Of a stretch of DNA of 64,000 bases, positions 8,180 through 16,308 are shown one piece after another. How positions within the stretch are numbered: the stretch's first letter is position 1; every line of letters begins with the position of its first letter. The notes under the pieces were generated by a model that had not been told where the DNA came from, did no database searches, and was given only the letters and a program-made list of their open reading frames with translations. The DNA comes from Pseudomonas sp. NFACC02 (GTDB lineage Bacteria; Pseudomonadota; Gammaproteobacteria; Pseudomonadales; Pseudomonadaceae): assembly GCF_900110765.1 (NCBI RefSeq), contig NZ_FOEO01000001.1, positions 1-64,000 on the forward strand, written 5' to 3'. Made by a program: the position numbers and the translations under genes.

Positions 8180-9088
8180 TTGAGCGACCATGACGCAGAG
8201 ATAACGCAGCGCAGAGCCGAACTGGCCACGGCGATGAAACGTCATGCTCCCGAATATGGCGTGTTTCAGACGGCGATTTCCCCGCTTCACTTCATCCGTA
8301 GCGATGCACCGACCGAGACCATCCACTCCACTCACAAGCCGGGCTTATGCATCATTGCCCAGGGACGCAAGGAGGTTCGCCTATGGGACGAAAGCTATAT
8401 TTACGATCCTCTGAACTACCTCGTCGTGGCGGTGACCTTGCCGCTGGCAGGACACGTCATCGAGGCCTCCCCGGATCAGCCCTACCTGTGCATAAGGCTG
8501 GATATAGACCCTGCGCAAATCGCACAGCTTATTGCCGACACCAGTCCCATTGGCGTACCCGAACGGGAGCCGCATCGTGGGCTATACCTGGACAGAATTG
8601 ATACATCGCTGCTGGATGCAATGTTGCGTCTGGTGCGCCTCCTCGACACCCCGTCCGATATCCCTGCGTTAGCGCCGCTCGCGCTCAGGGAGATTTTCTA
8701 TCGCCTGCTAAAAGGCCAGCAGGGCCAGCGCCTGCATGAAATTGCGATCGCCGACAGCCAGACCCACCGCGTTACGAAAGCGATCGAGTGGCTGAACCAT
8801 CATTACGCCAAGCCGCTCCATATCGATGAGTTGGCCAGCCACGTCAGCGTGAGCACCTCTACCCTTCACCATCGTTTCAAATCCATCACCGCCATGAGCC
8901 CGTTGCAGTACCAAAAACAACTACGCCTACAAGAAGCTCGCCGCTTGATGATTTCAGAGGGTCTTGATGTCACGACTGCAGCCTTCCGGGTGGGTTACGA
9001 AAGCCTTTCTCAGTTCAGTCGAGAGTACGGCCGGATGTTCGGTGCGCCTCCCAGCAAAGACATCGCGAAAATCCGGGCGACTGCGTAG
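8180..9088 (+). CDS. AraC family regulator (AraC_N type)
   Basis: A 302-residue regulator with an N-terminal AraC_N ligand-binding half (about 20-180, including THKPGLCIIAQGRKEVRLWDE) and two C-terminal helix-turn-helix motifs. These are HIDELASHVSVSTSTLHHRFK and the second, LDVTTAAFRVGYESLSQFSREYGRMFG. The start is TTG at 8180, with GGAGGT placed 8 nt upstream and no better candidate. It is divergent from the SDR gene at 7184-7921 and probably regulates it; the 258-bp gap between them would hold both promoters. Confidence 0.9.
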   Translation: MSDHDAEITQRRAELATAMKRHAPEYGVFQTAISPLHFIRSDAPTETIHSTHKPGLCIIAQGRKEVRLWDESYIYDPLNYLVVAVTLPLAGHVIEASPDQPYLCIRLDIDPAQIAQLIADTSPIGVPEREPHRGLYLDRIDTSLLDAMLRLVRLLDTPSDIPALAPLALREIFYRLLKGQQGQRLHEIAIADSQTHRVTKAIEWLNHHYAKPLHIDELASHVSVSTSTLHHRFKSITAMSPLQYQKQLRLQEARRLMISEGLDVTTAAFRVGYESLSQFSREYGRMFGAPPSKDIAKIRATA

Positions 9089-9205
9089 CGCATTCAGGGC
9101 GTATGCAGCCTCTGGGTCAAGGCCTGAAGAGAGAGTGGTTGCTCCCTGAGCGCCTGATGGAGGCTAAGCTTTACCGAAACTTCCGCCACTCAGAAGGAAC
9201 GCCAA

Positions 9206-9670
9206 ATGCTCGGTTCACGCTCATTGGTTGCAGTCGTTACATGCTTTACGTTGTTGAGCAGCTCGGCATCGGTCCTCGCTGATCCCGGAAACGGGAACGG
9301 AAACGGAAAAGGGCACTCCCAGAATGGCCAAGACCATGGCAAGCAGGGAAAACAGGGGAACAAAGGCAAAAACGCCGGGAGCAATGATTGGGACCAAGGC
9401 CCAGGCATCGATCGCGGCAGTATCCTGGGAATCATTGGCGGGTCCAGGGACTACTGGCGTCCTGGCCCTGCTCTGCCGCCAGGCATCCAGAAGAACCTCG
9501 CGCGAGGCAAACCCCTTCCACCGGGTATCGCGAAGAAGCTGGACGGTCGGCTGCTCGGTCAACTTCCTCGCTACGAGGGGTATGAGTGGCAGCAGGCGGG
9601 CACGGATCTGATCCTGGTTGCATTGGCGACCGGTCTCATTTACGAAGTGCTCAACGGAGCCTTCGAATAA
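9206..9670 (+). CDS. CigR/RcnB-like exported small protein
   Basis: 154 residues: signal peptide (about 1-25), a low-complexity Gly/Asn/Lys/Gln segment (GNGNGNGKGH...GKQGKQGNKGKNAG), and a conserved C-terminal module. The module has LPPGIQKNLARGKPLPPGIAKKLDGRLLGQLPRYEGYEW and a final hydrophobic segment LILVALATGLIYEVL. This architecture is the one annotated as CigR family (named after a Salmonella SPI-3 anti-virulence protein) or RcnB-like. The role in Pseudomonas is unknown. AGAAGGAA precedes the ATG. Confidence 0.75.
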   Translation: MLGSRSLVAVVTCFTLLSSSASVLADPGNGNGNGKGHSQNGQDHGKQGKQGNKGKNAGSNDWDQGPGIDRGSILGIIGGSRDYWRPGPALPPGIQKNLARGKPLPPGIAKKLDGRLLGQLPRYEGYEWQQAGTDLILVALATGLIYEVLNGAFE

Positions 9671-9972
9671 GGCCACTCCCCCGCTTCCGAGAGACCTAAC
9701 GACTGCGTGCAAAGCCGTGCCGCTGGAACTATGAACGGCGGACTAACGTGTGGACCGCCTTCAACGATCCACCGCTTGCACCCCCACTCTTTACTGAGTG
9801 GGACACGCCCTCTGAGCGATTAAGCCCGTTGGCGTGGCTTCGCCGGTGATACCGCACCTCAATGCTTTACGTTCATTGCCGCAACAGGCCTTTCACCGTG
9901 GAGGCACTATTTTTTTACATTCCGGGTTGTACGCTCCCTGCCGAATGAAACGTTCGCCAGAGACACTTCCGC
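9671..9972. other. Intergenic region between the CigR-like and winged-helix genes
   Basis: 302 bp with no supported gene. One 7-bp hairpin (CCCACTC at 9783-9789 with GAGTGGG at 9796-9802) lacks a U-run. Nothing else stands out. Confidence 0.5.
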
Positions 9973-10335
9973 ATGTTGCGCCCCATCAGAACCCCCGAAA
10001 TTCTCACCGTAGAGGATCTGCTCCTCAACGTGACGCAGTGCAAGGTGGCGCGCGGTGGACGACCGTTGAGACTCAATCCCACCAACATCGAAGTGCTCGC
10101 ACTGCTGATGCGCAGGAGCCCGGCCATCGTCACACAATCGGAAATCGCCGCGGTCTTGTGGGGGAACGTCATGCTGAAGAACAAGAATGGAGTGGCCACG
10201 CGCATTCACGAAATCAGACAGGTCGTCGACATCGGCTTCGACGTGCCGTTGATTCACACGCTCCACGGTGTGGGCTATCGCCTCGCGGCGCCGGAGGTTG
10301 GCACGGCCGCCCCGTCCATGCACGAGGGGCGTTGA
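9973..10335 (+). CDS. Stand-alone winged-helix DNA-binding protein (OmpR/PhoB C-terminal type)
   Basis: 120 residues consisting essentially of one Trans_reg_C winged-helix domain (about 10-105). Visible landmarks are LRLNPTNIEVLALLMRRSPAIVTQSEIAAVLWG (recognition region) and the C-terminal hairpin LIHTLHGVGYRLA, diagnostic of OmpR-class effectors. There is no receiver domain and no transmembrane anchor, and no kinase gene adjacent. The frame upstream gives no sign of a lost receiver. It may act as a constitutive or partner-dependent transcription factor. A palindrome follows it at 10387-10401, and an intrinsic terminator at 10491-10534. Confidence 0.72.
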   Translation: MLRPIRTPEILTVEDLLLNVTQCKVARGGRPLRLNPTNIEVLALLMRRSPAIVTQSEIAAVLWGNVMLKNKNGVATRIHEIRQVVDIGFDVPLIHTLHGVGYRLAAPEVGTAAPSMHEGR

Positions 10336-10386
10336 GCGCAAAACAGCGACCGAATCGTCCCGTTCTTCTGAAAAGCTCCTGCATTG

Positions 10387-10401
10387 TTTCCAGTCTGGAA
10401 A
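10387..10401. promoter_or_regulatory. Perfect palindrome TTTCCAG-T-CTGGAAA
   Basis: Two perfect 7-bp arms around one central base, about 50 bp after the winged-helix gene. A TGCATT/TACAGT pair with 16-bp spacing surrounds it and could be a promoter, so this may be an operator for a short plus-strand transcript ending at the terminator at 10534. Confidence 0.35.
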
Positions 10402-10404
10402 TAC

Positions 10405-10534
10405 AGTCTTGTTAAACGATGGCTGGCGAGCGACGAAGTGAGTCGGTACAGTCGAACCCATCAAATCCGCCGATTTGATACCGCTCCTTCAAGCCGCTAC
10501 GCCGTCTGAGATAACGGAATAGCGGCTTTTTTTT
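10405..10534 (+). ncRNA. Candidate small RNA ending at an intrinsic terminator
   Basis: Between the palindrome-covered promoter candidate and the U-run lie two perfect stem-loops and no open reading frame: ATCAAATC/GATTTGAT with a CGCC loop (10460-10479), then the terminator hairpin (10491-10528). Size, structure and the 3' U-tract fit a roughly 110-130-nt regulatory RNA. It could equally be the 3' UTR of the winged-helix gene. It matches no named sRNA that I can recognise. Confidence 0.35.
10491..10534 (+). terminator. Intrinsic terminator
   Basis: AAGCCGCTA and TAGCGGCTT form a 9-bp stem around a 20-nt loop and are followed by a run of eight T. It acts on the plus strand only; there is no A-run on the 5' side. 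Confidence 0.85.
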
Positions 10535-10555
10535 GCCTGTGTTTCGTGTGTCGAC

Positions 10556-11104
10556 TTAAAAGTTTGCAGGTGTATTGGCACTGATGATTTCAGCTTCATC
10601 CTGACCGATGTTACGGAAACTGTGCGGCAGCGTGGTCGGGAAGTAGTAGCCGTCACCGGCATTGAGAATGCTGATTTGTCCATCAACCGTCAGCTCGACA
10701 GTGCCACGCGTGACCAGACCGCACTCCTCGCCTTGCGCATGCACGATAGGTTCTGCTCCTGAACCCGCGCCCGGCGCGTACTGCTCGCGCAGCATCCGCA
10801 TCTGACGGCTCGGCACCGACGCACCGATCAACAGCAGACGCAAGCCGTCACGGCCCAGGTCAGGTTGCTCGCCTGCACGGAAGACATAACGTTGTTCCTG
10901 GGGAGGCTGGTCGAAGGAGAAGAAGTCGGCCAACGTCATGGGAAACCCTTCGAGCAGCTTTTTCAACGAGCTGACCGAAGGGCTGACACGGTTGAGTTCA
11001 ATCAAGGAGATCGTGCCGTTGGCGACACCGCTGCGTCTGGCCAGCTCTCGCTGGGACATCTTGTAGCTTTCCCGCACTAACTTGAGTCGTGACCCCGTAT
11101 CCAT
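10556..11104 (-). CDS. XRE-cupin transcriptional regulator (PuuR-like)
   Basis: 182 residues: an N-terminal HTH_3 domain (about 5-60, RLKLVRESYKMSQRELARRSGVANGTISLIE) and a C-terminal cupin_2 domain (about 105-180, with HAQGEECGLVTRGTVEL and YYFPTTLPHSFRN). Regulators of this build, such as PuuR, usually control polyamine or amino-acid catabolism. The start at 11104 (MDTGSRLK) has AGGG about 5 nt upstream; the longer frame adds non-conserved residues. The GABT-like aminotransferase at 16309-17562 is not adjacent, so the target is not evident. Confidence 0.85.
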   Translation of the reverse strand: MDTGSRLKLVRESYKMSQRELARRSGVANGTISLIELNRVSPSVSSLKKLLEGFPMTLADFFSFDQPPQEQRYVFRAGEQPDLGRDGLRLLLIGASVPSRQMRMLREQYAPGAGSGAEPIVHAQGEECGLVTRGTVELTVDGQISILNAGDGYYFPTTLPHSFRNIGQDEAEIISANTPANF

Positions 11105-11581
11105 GACTGCCCTATGTAAAAAACGGAGAGAATCGGGAAAAGCGGACAGCACGGCATGACACTGCCGGCAGCTCCCCCGTTCGAATGGAGATGATTAGAG
11201 CACGTTTGAGCGCCCTGACCTATACGGCCGGGCGACACCTGAACACGGGAAAACCAACTGTGCTTTGGGGAGTATTCCGCAGTGGATCGCCCGACAACGT
11301 CAGCGAAATCTTCGACAACGAAAAAGCCCAATCGCTCAGCCTCTGACCGTTCGTCGCCAACTTCTAAATGGGAATTAGTTATAAATGGGTTTTCACAAAA
11401 TATTCACGCCGTCAGGGTCAATCTGCACCTACTCCTTTTGATCCTTTTTAAGCCCGTCTTCCCCAGCGGGCTTTTTTCTGCCTGCCGTTTGCCGCTGTGG
11501 CATTGACCGGATGCCAGTCAAAAAACCCGAACTTGCAACCGCCGTCGATATCCAACTCGCATGTCACAGGAGGATATCGAC
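11105..11581. other. Intergenic region with an orphan terminator
   Basis: 477 bp with no established gene. A 51-codon frame (11191-11346, preceded by GGAG) and a 27-codon frame (11368-11451) both read on the plus strand toward the intrinsic terminator at 11450-11477. Neither resembles a family known to me, so this stretch may encode a small protein or a small RNA. Confidence 0.5.
11450..11477 (+). terminator. Intrinsic terminator with no assigned upstream gene
   Basis: AAGCCCG and CGGGCTT form a 7-bp stem with a 10-nt loop, followed by a T-run. It points to transcription on the plus strand within 11105-11450. Confidence 0.75.
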
Positions 11582-11809
11582 ATGAGCAATGAAACCCGCA
11601 CCCCACCCGTTCAATCCGATGCACCGCCCACCGACGCATCCGGCAAGCCGGTCAACGTCGTCGAGCGTGATTTACAAGACTCTGACGATGACACCCGTGC
11701 CGTGGATGAGGTCATCACGCCGTCCTCAAACAGGGTCAAAGAACAGGAAGTCGAGGACCTTGATCGCAAGACCGCCGAGATCGAAAGAAAGGTCGCTGAC
11801 GGCAACTGA
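11582..11809 (+). CDS. Small acidic hypothetical protein
   Basis: 75 residues, highly charged and probably largely disordered ([20 protein letters not shown]...). The C-terminal helix is rich in Glu/Lys ([20 protein letters not shown]). AGGAGG precedes the ATG at 11582 by 8 nt, a textbook ribosome binding site that supports translation. There is no signal peptide or membrane segment. It lies 130 bp upstream of the aerotaxis receptor on the same strand. I do not recognise a function. Confidence 0.65.
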   Translation: MSNETRTPPVQSDAPPTDASGKPVNVVERDLQDSDDDTRAVDEVITPSSNRVKEQEVEDLDRKTAEIERKVADGN

Positions 11810-11939
11810 CCGGACCGTCGCGACCACGCTTGCAGGCGGGAAAGGATGCCCGCTGAAAAGTGCCTCATGCACTGGAAAATGTTGTGCTACACCTATTGAC
11901 GGGTACCATGTCCAGATTTTTCAGGGAATAGACGGTCTT

Positions 11940-13505
11940 ATGCGCTTGAATATGCCGGTTACACAACAGGAACGTACATTTGCCGCCAGCGAGCGCCTCA
12001 TCTCCACCACCGACCTCAATAGCCACATCACCTATTGCAACGACGCGTTTGTCGCACTCAGCGGGTTCACCCGCGAGGAATTGATCGGGCAACCACATAA
12101 CCTCGTCCGCCATCCCGACATGCCGCCGCCCGTGTTTGCCCACATGTGGGAGACGATCAAGCAAGGCAAACCCTGGATGGGCGTCGTGAAAAACCGCAGC
12201 AAGAACGGTGATTTCTATTGGGTCAGCGCCTACGTCACCGCGGTTTACGAAAACGGCAAGATCGCCGGATATGAATCCGTTCGGTCGTTACCGACACGCG
12301 ATCAGGTTCGCCGCGCCGAGGCTCTGTATGCGCGCCTTCGGGCGGGCAAGTCGGCGGTATCGGCCTTGAGCACAGCCCGGTATTACCTGCTGCGACAACT
12401 GCCCCTAATCATTGCCGCCGTGGTATTGGGCTTTTGCAACTACCTGTTGAGCGGACACGCATCGTTTGCCGCGATGCTTATCACGCTGATTGCTTTGAGT
12501 GCCGCGCTAGAGGTTCGGCAGAACCGGGCGCTAAGGACGATATTGAGCGATCACCCAAAAGCCTTCACCGATCCGCTGATCGCGCTGACCTACAGCGATA
12601 ACCGCGGCCCGCAGGCGCAACTCGACCTGGCGATGCTCAGTGAAGAAGCTCGCCTGCAAACCGCCCTTACCCGCCTGGTTGATGCGGGGGAAAGCGTCAA
12701 GCAGCGCGCCGGGCAGTCAGCCAGCCTGTCTTCATTGCAGGCTGAAGCGCTCGATCAACAGCGTAATGAAACCGACCAGTCCGCGACCGCCATTACCCAG
12801 ATGGCGGCGACCATTCAGGAAGTCACCCATAACGTCCAAAATACCGCCAACGCAGCGCTCGAAGCGGACACCTTGGCGCAGCAGGGCCGTGGATTGGCCG
12901 ACGACAGCCTGTTGGCGATTCGACATATGGCCAACTCGGTGATGGAAATCGGCGATGCCGTGGGCGAACTTGCTAACGCGACCCAGTCGATTGGCAGTGT
13001 GGTCGACGTCATCAATGCCATCGCGCAGCAGACCAACCTGTTGGCACTGAATGCCGCTATCGAAGCTGCACGCGCCGGCGAACAGGGTCGAGGTTTTGCC
13101 GTGGTCGCGGACGAAGTTCGCTCGCTGGCGTCACGCACCCAATCCTCTACCGAGCAGATACAAGGGATCATCGGGGAATTGCGCGTAGGCGCCGCCCGTG
13201 CCGTTGCCACTGCGAGTCGAGGACAAACGATGTCTCAGGAAAGCGTCGCCAGCGTCGAGGCTGTGCAACAGGCCTTGAGCGGGATCAGCCAGGCCGTTAC
13301 GCGAATTACCGGCATGAGCCAGCAAATGGCATCGGCGTCCGAAGAGCAGACGCACGTGGCCGAGAACATCAATCAGCAGATCAACCGGATCGCCCAATTG
13401 TGCGATCAAAGCGCAGGCCAGGCCCAGCAAGGTTCTGCCATTAGCCGTGAACTGGAGCAGATGGCCCATTACCTGCACAGCCTGGCCGAGCGCTTCAACC
13501 GTTGA
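11940..13505 (+). CDS. aer: PAS-containing aerotaxis receptor / methyl-accepting chemotaxis protein
   Basis: Energy or redox taxis receptor of 521 residues, the usual length for Pseudomonas Aer proteins. The N-terminal PAS domain (about 10-120) has [43 protein letters not shown], the FAD-binding Aer-type signature. A hydrophobic double segment (about 155-200) anchors it to the inner membrane. The C-terminal signalling domain carries the hairpin tip [32 protein letters not shown]. The start at 11940 ([15 protein letters not shown]) matches the N-terminus of other Aer proteins. A 9-bp dyad (CGACTGTGC/GCACAGTCG, 13523-13578) follows the stop. Confidence 0.92.
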   Translation: MRLNMPVTQQERTFAASERLISTTDLNSHITYCNDAFVALSGFTREELIGQPHNLVRHPDMPPPVFAHMWETIKQGKPWMGVVKNRSKNGDFYWVSAYVTAVYENGKIAGYESVRSLPTRDQVRRAEALYARLRAGKSAVSALSTARYYLLRQLPLIIAAVVLGFCNYLLSGHASFAAMLITLIALSAALEVRQNRALRTILSDHPKAFTDPLIALTYSDNRGPQAQLDLAMLSEEARLQTALTRLVDAGESVKQRAGQSASLSSLQAEALDQQRNETDQSATAITQMAATIQEVTHNVQNTANAALEADTLAQQGRGLADDSLLAIRHMANSVMEIGDAVGELANATQSIGSVVDVINAIAQQTNLLALNAAIEAARAGEQGRGFAVVADEVRSLASRTQSSTEQIQGIIGELRVGAARAVATASRGQTMSQESVASVEAVQQALSGISQAVTRITGMSQQMASASEEQTHVAENINQQINRIAQLCDQSAGQAQQGSAISRELEQMAHYLHSLAERFNR

Positions 13506-13589
13506 GACGTCCCGCCCGTCGACGACTGTGCTGAAGGGCTAATCCAGGGGAAACCCGTGGCCCCGCCTGGCACAGTCGCCTGACCCGAT

Positions 13590-13871
13590 CTAACGGCCGT
13601 AGGTGGTCGATCTGTGGTCAATGCCTTGAGCCCAGTCGCTGTTCAACGAACGTAATCGCAGGTCTTCTTTGAGACCGGTGATCAGCGAGGCGATGCTGCG
13701 GCTGGTGTTGAGCGTCGACACCTCGATGCCGGTCGCCATGAAGTCAGCATGGCCGGTATGTGAGGTGTACAACTGGATAGACATCAGTCCTCTGGCGTCC
13801 ACCGAGCATTGACATCTGGCGGGCAGGAAGGAGGATTCGATGATTTGGCAGAGTTCGAGTGAAGAGATCAT
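13590..13871 (-). CDS. DUF1652 domain protein
   Basis: 93 residues with the DUF1652 pattern: MISSLELCQIIESSFLPARCQCSVDARGLMSIQLY near the N-terminus, then VSTLNTSRSIASLITGLKEDLR. DUF1652 proteins are small cytoplasmic proteins of unknown role, nearly restricted to Pseudomonas. The gene is alone on the minus strand between the aer gene and the receiver/KaiC pair. Confidence 0.8.
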   Translation of the reverse strand: MISSLELCQIIESSFLPARCQCSVDARGLMSIQLYTSHTGHADFMATGIEVSTLNTSRSIASLITGLKEDLRLRSLNSDWAQGIDHRSTTYGR

Positions 13872-14010
13872 GGTGCATTCCTTTTATGTGTTATGAACTC
13901 TGGACTCTGGGTCCTCTGCGAGATTCCGGATATTTTGTTTCTACCGGACGAGCGCGCTGACGCGCCGACAGGTCAGGCGCCGTCTGCCATCATTGGCAGC
14001 AAGCAGCGGT

Positions 14011-14379
14011 TCAAGTGCCGCCAGGACCGAGCAGTGCCTTGACCCTGCCAAGCACTGCCTGGATCTCGAACGGTTTGTCGAACACCGCCACGAACAGATC
14101 AGGCCGTGCAACCCCCAGATGCGACTGTGCGCCACTCATCAACATGATGGGCAGCCGCCCCAGGGTCTTGTGCGCCCGGACCGACTCGGCGAGTTCGATA
14201 CCATTCATGCCGGGCATCATGTAGTCCGTGATGATCAGTTGCGGCTTTTCCCGCTCGAGAATACTCAACGCCTTTGGACCGCTTCCTGCGGTCACAGTGA
14301 GGTAGCCCTCATCCTCGAGCGCCAGGCTCAGGATATCGGCGATCAGATACTCGTCGTCGACGATCAATATCGTGGTCAT
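14011..14379 (-). CDS. Single-domain response regulator (CheY-like)
   Basis: 122 residues forming one receiver domain: acidic pair Asp8/Asp9 in ILIVDDEYLIA, phospho-acceptor Asp52 in LIITDYMMPGMNG, switch Ser/Thr in MLMSGA, and the conserved Lys in VFDKPF. There is no output domain. It lies 51 bp downstream of the KaiC-like ATPase gene on the same strand and is probably co-transcribed with it, so the ATPase is its most likely partner. No histidine kinase gene is adjacent. Confidence 0.88.
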   Translation of the reverse strand: MTTILIVDDEYLIADILSLALEDEGYLTVTAGSGPKALSILEREKPQLIITDYMMPGMNGIELAESVRAHKTLGRLPIMLMSGAQSHLGVARPDLFVAVFDKPFEIQAVLGRVKALLGPGGT

Positions 14380-14430
14380 AAGGCCCCCGGTCCGCTCGAC
14401 ACATCGCGAACGAATTGGCGACCGCGGTGT

Positions 14431-15852
14431 TCACGCGTTACGGGTATCGCCAGGGGCATGGAAATGAGCCTTTTTCACGTCAAGACCCTGACTGCCGATG
14501 GTGACTTCCAGCAGCGAAGGGTCGTAGGGGTTGTCCCTGATTTTAAGAATGGACAATTGGCGTTTAAGTTCAGTGGCTTGCTGAAGGAAACCCAGCACCA
14601 GCAGGTTGTCGACGATGCTCGAAAGATCAGGCGCGGGCGCATTGATCTCGCCACCCAACACGTTTTGCACTTCCCACGACGCCACCACGGTGACATCGTT
14701 CGCACGCAGCTCGCTCATAAGTGCCGTGAACAGGTCCTGTACCCGTGATTTGTCGGCGGCCACCCGCGCCATTCCCCCTAGACTGTCGAGAAAAACACGT
14801 TTGATGGATTTTTCCTCGACCACGCGCAGCAGCTCTATGGCCAGCTTGTCGACCAGACCGGCAGCCGTCGATTTGCGCAGGAGGGTCAGTGCCCCCGACC
14901 GCTCCATACGCTCAAAATCCAGTCCCAAGGCGGCAGCCTTCATGCGCAGGCGTTGCGGTGATTCATAGAAGCCGAAGTGCAGGCCAGGTGATTCGACCGT
15001 CGACGGACCCAGAAAACTGAGGCCGAACGAGGTCTTGCCCGCGCCTGAGGGCCCGACGATCAGCGTCGAGGACGACGTCACCAGCCCCCCGCCGATGAAC
15101 GGATCCAGGGAAGGCACACCGCTTGGCAAGAGCGAACAATGGTCGCTGTCCCGCAGGGCCGAATCGGTGAGGGTCGTTTCCAGCCTTGGATAGACCACCA
15201 GTCCATCTTCCGTGATCTCGCACTCATGGGCTCCGGCAAGCGCGCCGCTGCCCCGCGTCTTGCGCATCTTGATACGGCGTATCGACCGGGTCCCGACCAT
15301 CTCTTCGCCCAACTCCAGAACGCCATCGACCATGGTGTGTTCAGGACTGCCATCGTCAAGCTGGGAACTGGTCAGAAAGAACACCGTACAGCCCGCAAAC
15401 GCAGCGTGGCCTTGTAACTCAGAGATGAACCGCTTGGTGTTGAGTGGCGATTCAGCTCTGGAGCGAGCGTTGAGCAGGCCATCAAGGATCATCACCGTGG
15501 ACTTTTGCCGCACGATTTCCCGGCGCAACAGCTTGACCACCTCATCCAGTCCGTCGTTTTCCATCGTGTCGAACGCGCTGACGAACTGGATCTGATCACC
15601 GATCTTGTCTTTGTCGAAAAAACTCAAGGTGGAAAGAAACTGAAACAGACGCTCATGTGGTTCCGCGAGCAAGGTGGCGAACAGGACGCGTCCACCCTCA
15701 CGCGCATGATTGAAACCAATCTGATTGGCCAAAATGGTTTTGCCCGAGCCCGGACGCCCCTGGATGATGTACGACGATCCGGCGACGAAGCCGCCCTTCA
15801 GCAGTTCATCCAATCCTTCAATGCCGCTCTGAAGGCGTTTTAGCTGGTTCAA
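14431..15852 (-). CDS. KaiC-like double RecA-domain ATPase
   Basis: 473 residues with two tandem KaiC/RadA-type ATPase domains. Domain 1 (about 5-230) has Walker A GRPGSGKT at 32-39 and a Walker B-like VMILDGLL. Domain 2 (about 240-465) has Walker A GPSGAGKT near 265 and the Walker B-like RVFLDSLG. Where KaiC has paired catalytic Glu residues, each domain shows only one (AEPHERL and YESPQRL). The start is TTG at 15852: GGAGG is 8 nt upstream and the longer ATG frame has no such site. It is followed by a single-domain response regulator. KaiA and KaiB are absent, so a circadian role is unlikely; such KaiC-like proteins are generally tied to signalling or stress. Confidence 0.85.
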   Translation of the reverse strand: MNQLKRLQSGIEGLDELLKGGFVAGSSYIIQGRPGSGKTILANQIGFNHAREGGRVLFATLLAEPHERLFQFLSTLSFFDKDKIGDQIQFVSAFDTMENDGLDEVVKLLRREIVRQKSTVMILDGLLNARSRAESPLNTKRFISELQGHAAFAGCTVFFLTSSQLDDGSPEHTMVDGVLELGEEMVGTRSIRRIKMRKTRGSGALAGAHECEITEDGLVVYPRLETTLTDSALRDSDHCSLLPSGVPSLDPFIGGGLVTSSSTLIVGPSGAGKTSFGLSFLGPSTVESPGLHFGFYESPQRLRMKAAALGLDFERMERSGALTLLRKSTAAGLVDKLAIELLRVVEEKSIKRVFLDSLGGMARVAADKSRVQDLFTALMSELRANDVTVVASWEVQNVLGGEINAPAPDLSSIVDNLLVLGFLQQATELKRQLSILKIRDNPYDPSLLEVTIGSQGLDVKKAHFHAPGDTRNA

Positions 15853-16002
15853 ATTCGTGTCCTCCGCTGGAGTTGTCAGCGTGGTGATTGGCACGACCAA
15901 ATGCGCGCGATAAAAAATGCGCATTTTTCCGCGTCTAGTCACAGATTCCAAGCGCAATCATCAAGGATGACACGCAGTTACCCGGTAAAGCTCGAATGAT
16001 CC

Positions 16003-16203
16003 TCATGCGCGCGGATTTGTGTTTGCAGTCGTTTGCTCTTCAACGCAGCCTTCGGTTTCGGCCCTGGACTGCTCACTGCGGCGCTCGGGATCATCCGGTT
16101 TGACGGGTGCCGACAGCGGGTATTCCGGCGTCTCGTCTGGCACCTCTGGTACTTCTGGCACTTCCGGAAAACGGGGATCGGGCGTAGGTGTTTTAGCGCT
16201 CAT
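16003..16203 (-). CDS. Small Pro/Glu-rich hypothetical protein
   Basis: 66 residues beginning MSAKTPTPDPRFPEVPEVPEVPDETPEYP, with three tandem Glu-Val-Pro repeats, and ending in a charged, disordered tail. There is no clear Shine-Dalgarno site, no signal peptide and no family match. Calling it a gene rests on the open frame and biased composition only. Confidence 0.4.
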   Translation of the reverse strand: MSAKTPTPDPRFPEVPEVPEVPDETPEYPLSAPVKPDDPERRSEQSRAETEGCVEEQTTANTNPRA

Positions 16204-16308
16204 GACCACTGACTCATTCGGTGAATGCAGGGTTAGAGTGCGCGCTCGCTCAGTCGTGCATTTCTTTTCATGCCGATGCGCCGCGCGCCGCTATTTTTTT
16301 CGATGTCG

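Noticed and set aside
9834-10415. 193-residue plus-strand frame overlapping the winged-helix gene
   Set aside because: Out of frame with the recognised OmpR-type domain and very rich in Arg, His and Pro; no ribosome site.
13523-13578. 9-bp inverted repeat after aer as a terminator
   Set aside because: The loop is about 38 nt and there is no U-run, so termination is not supported.
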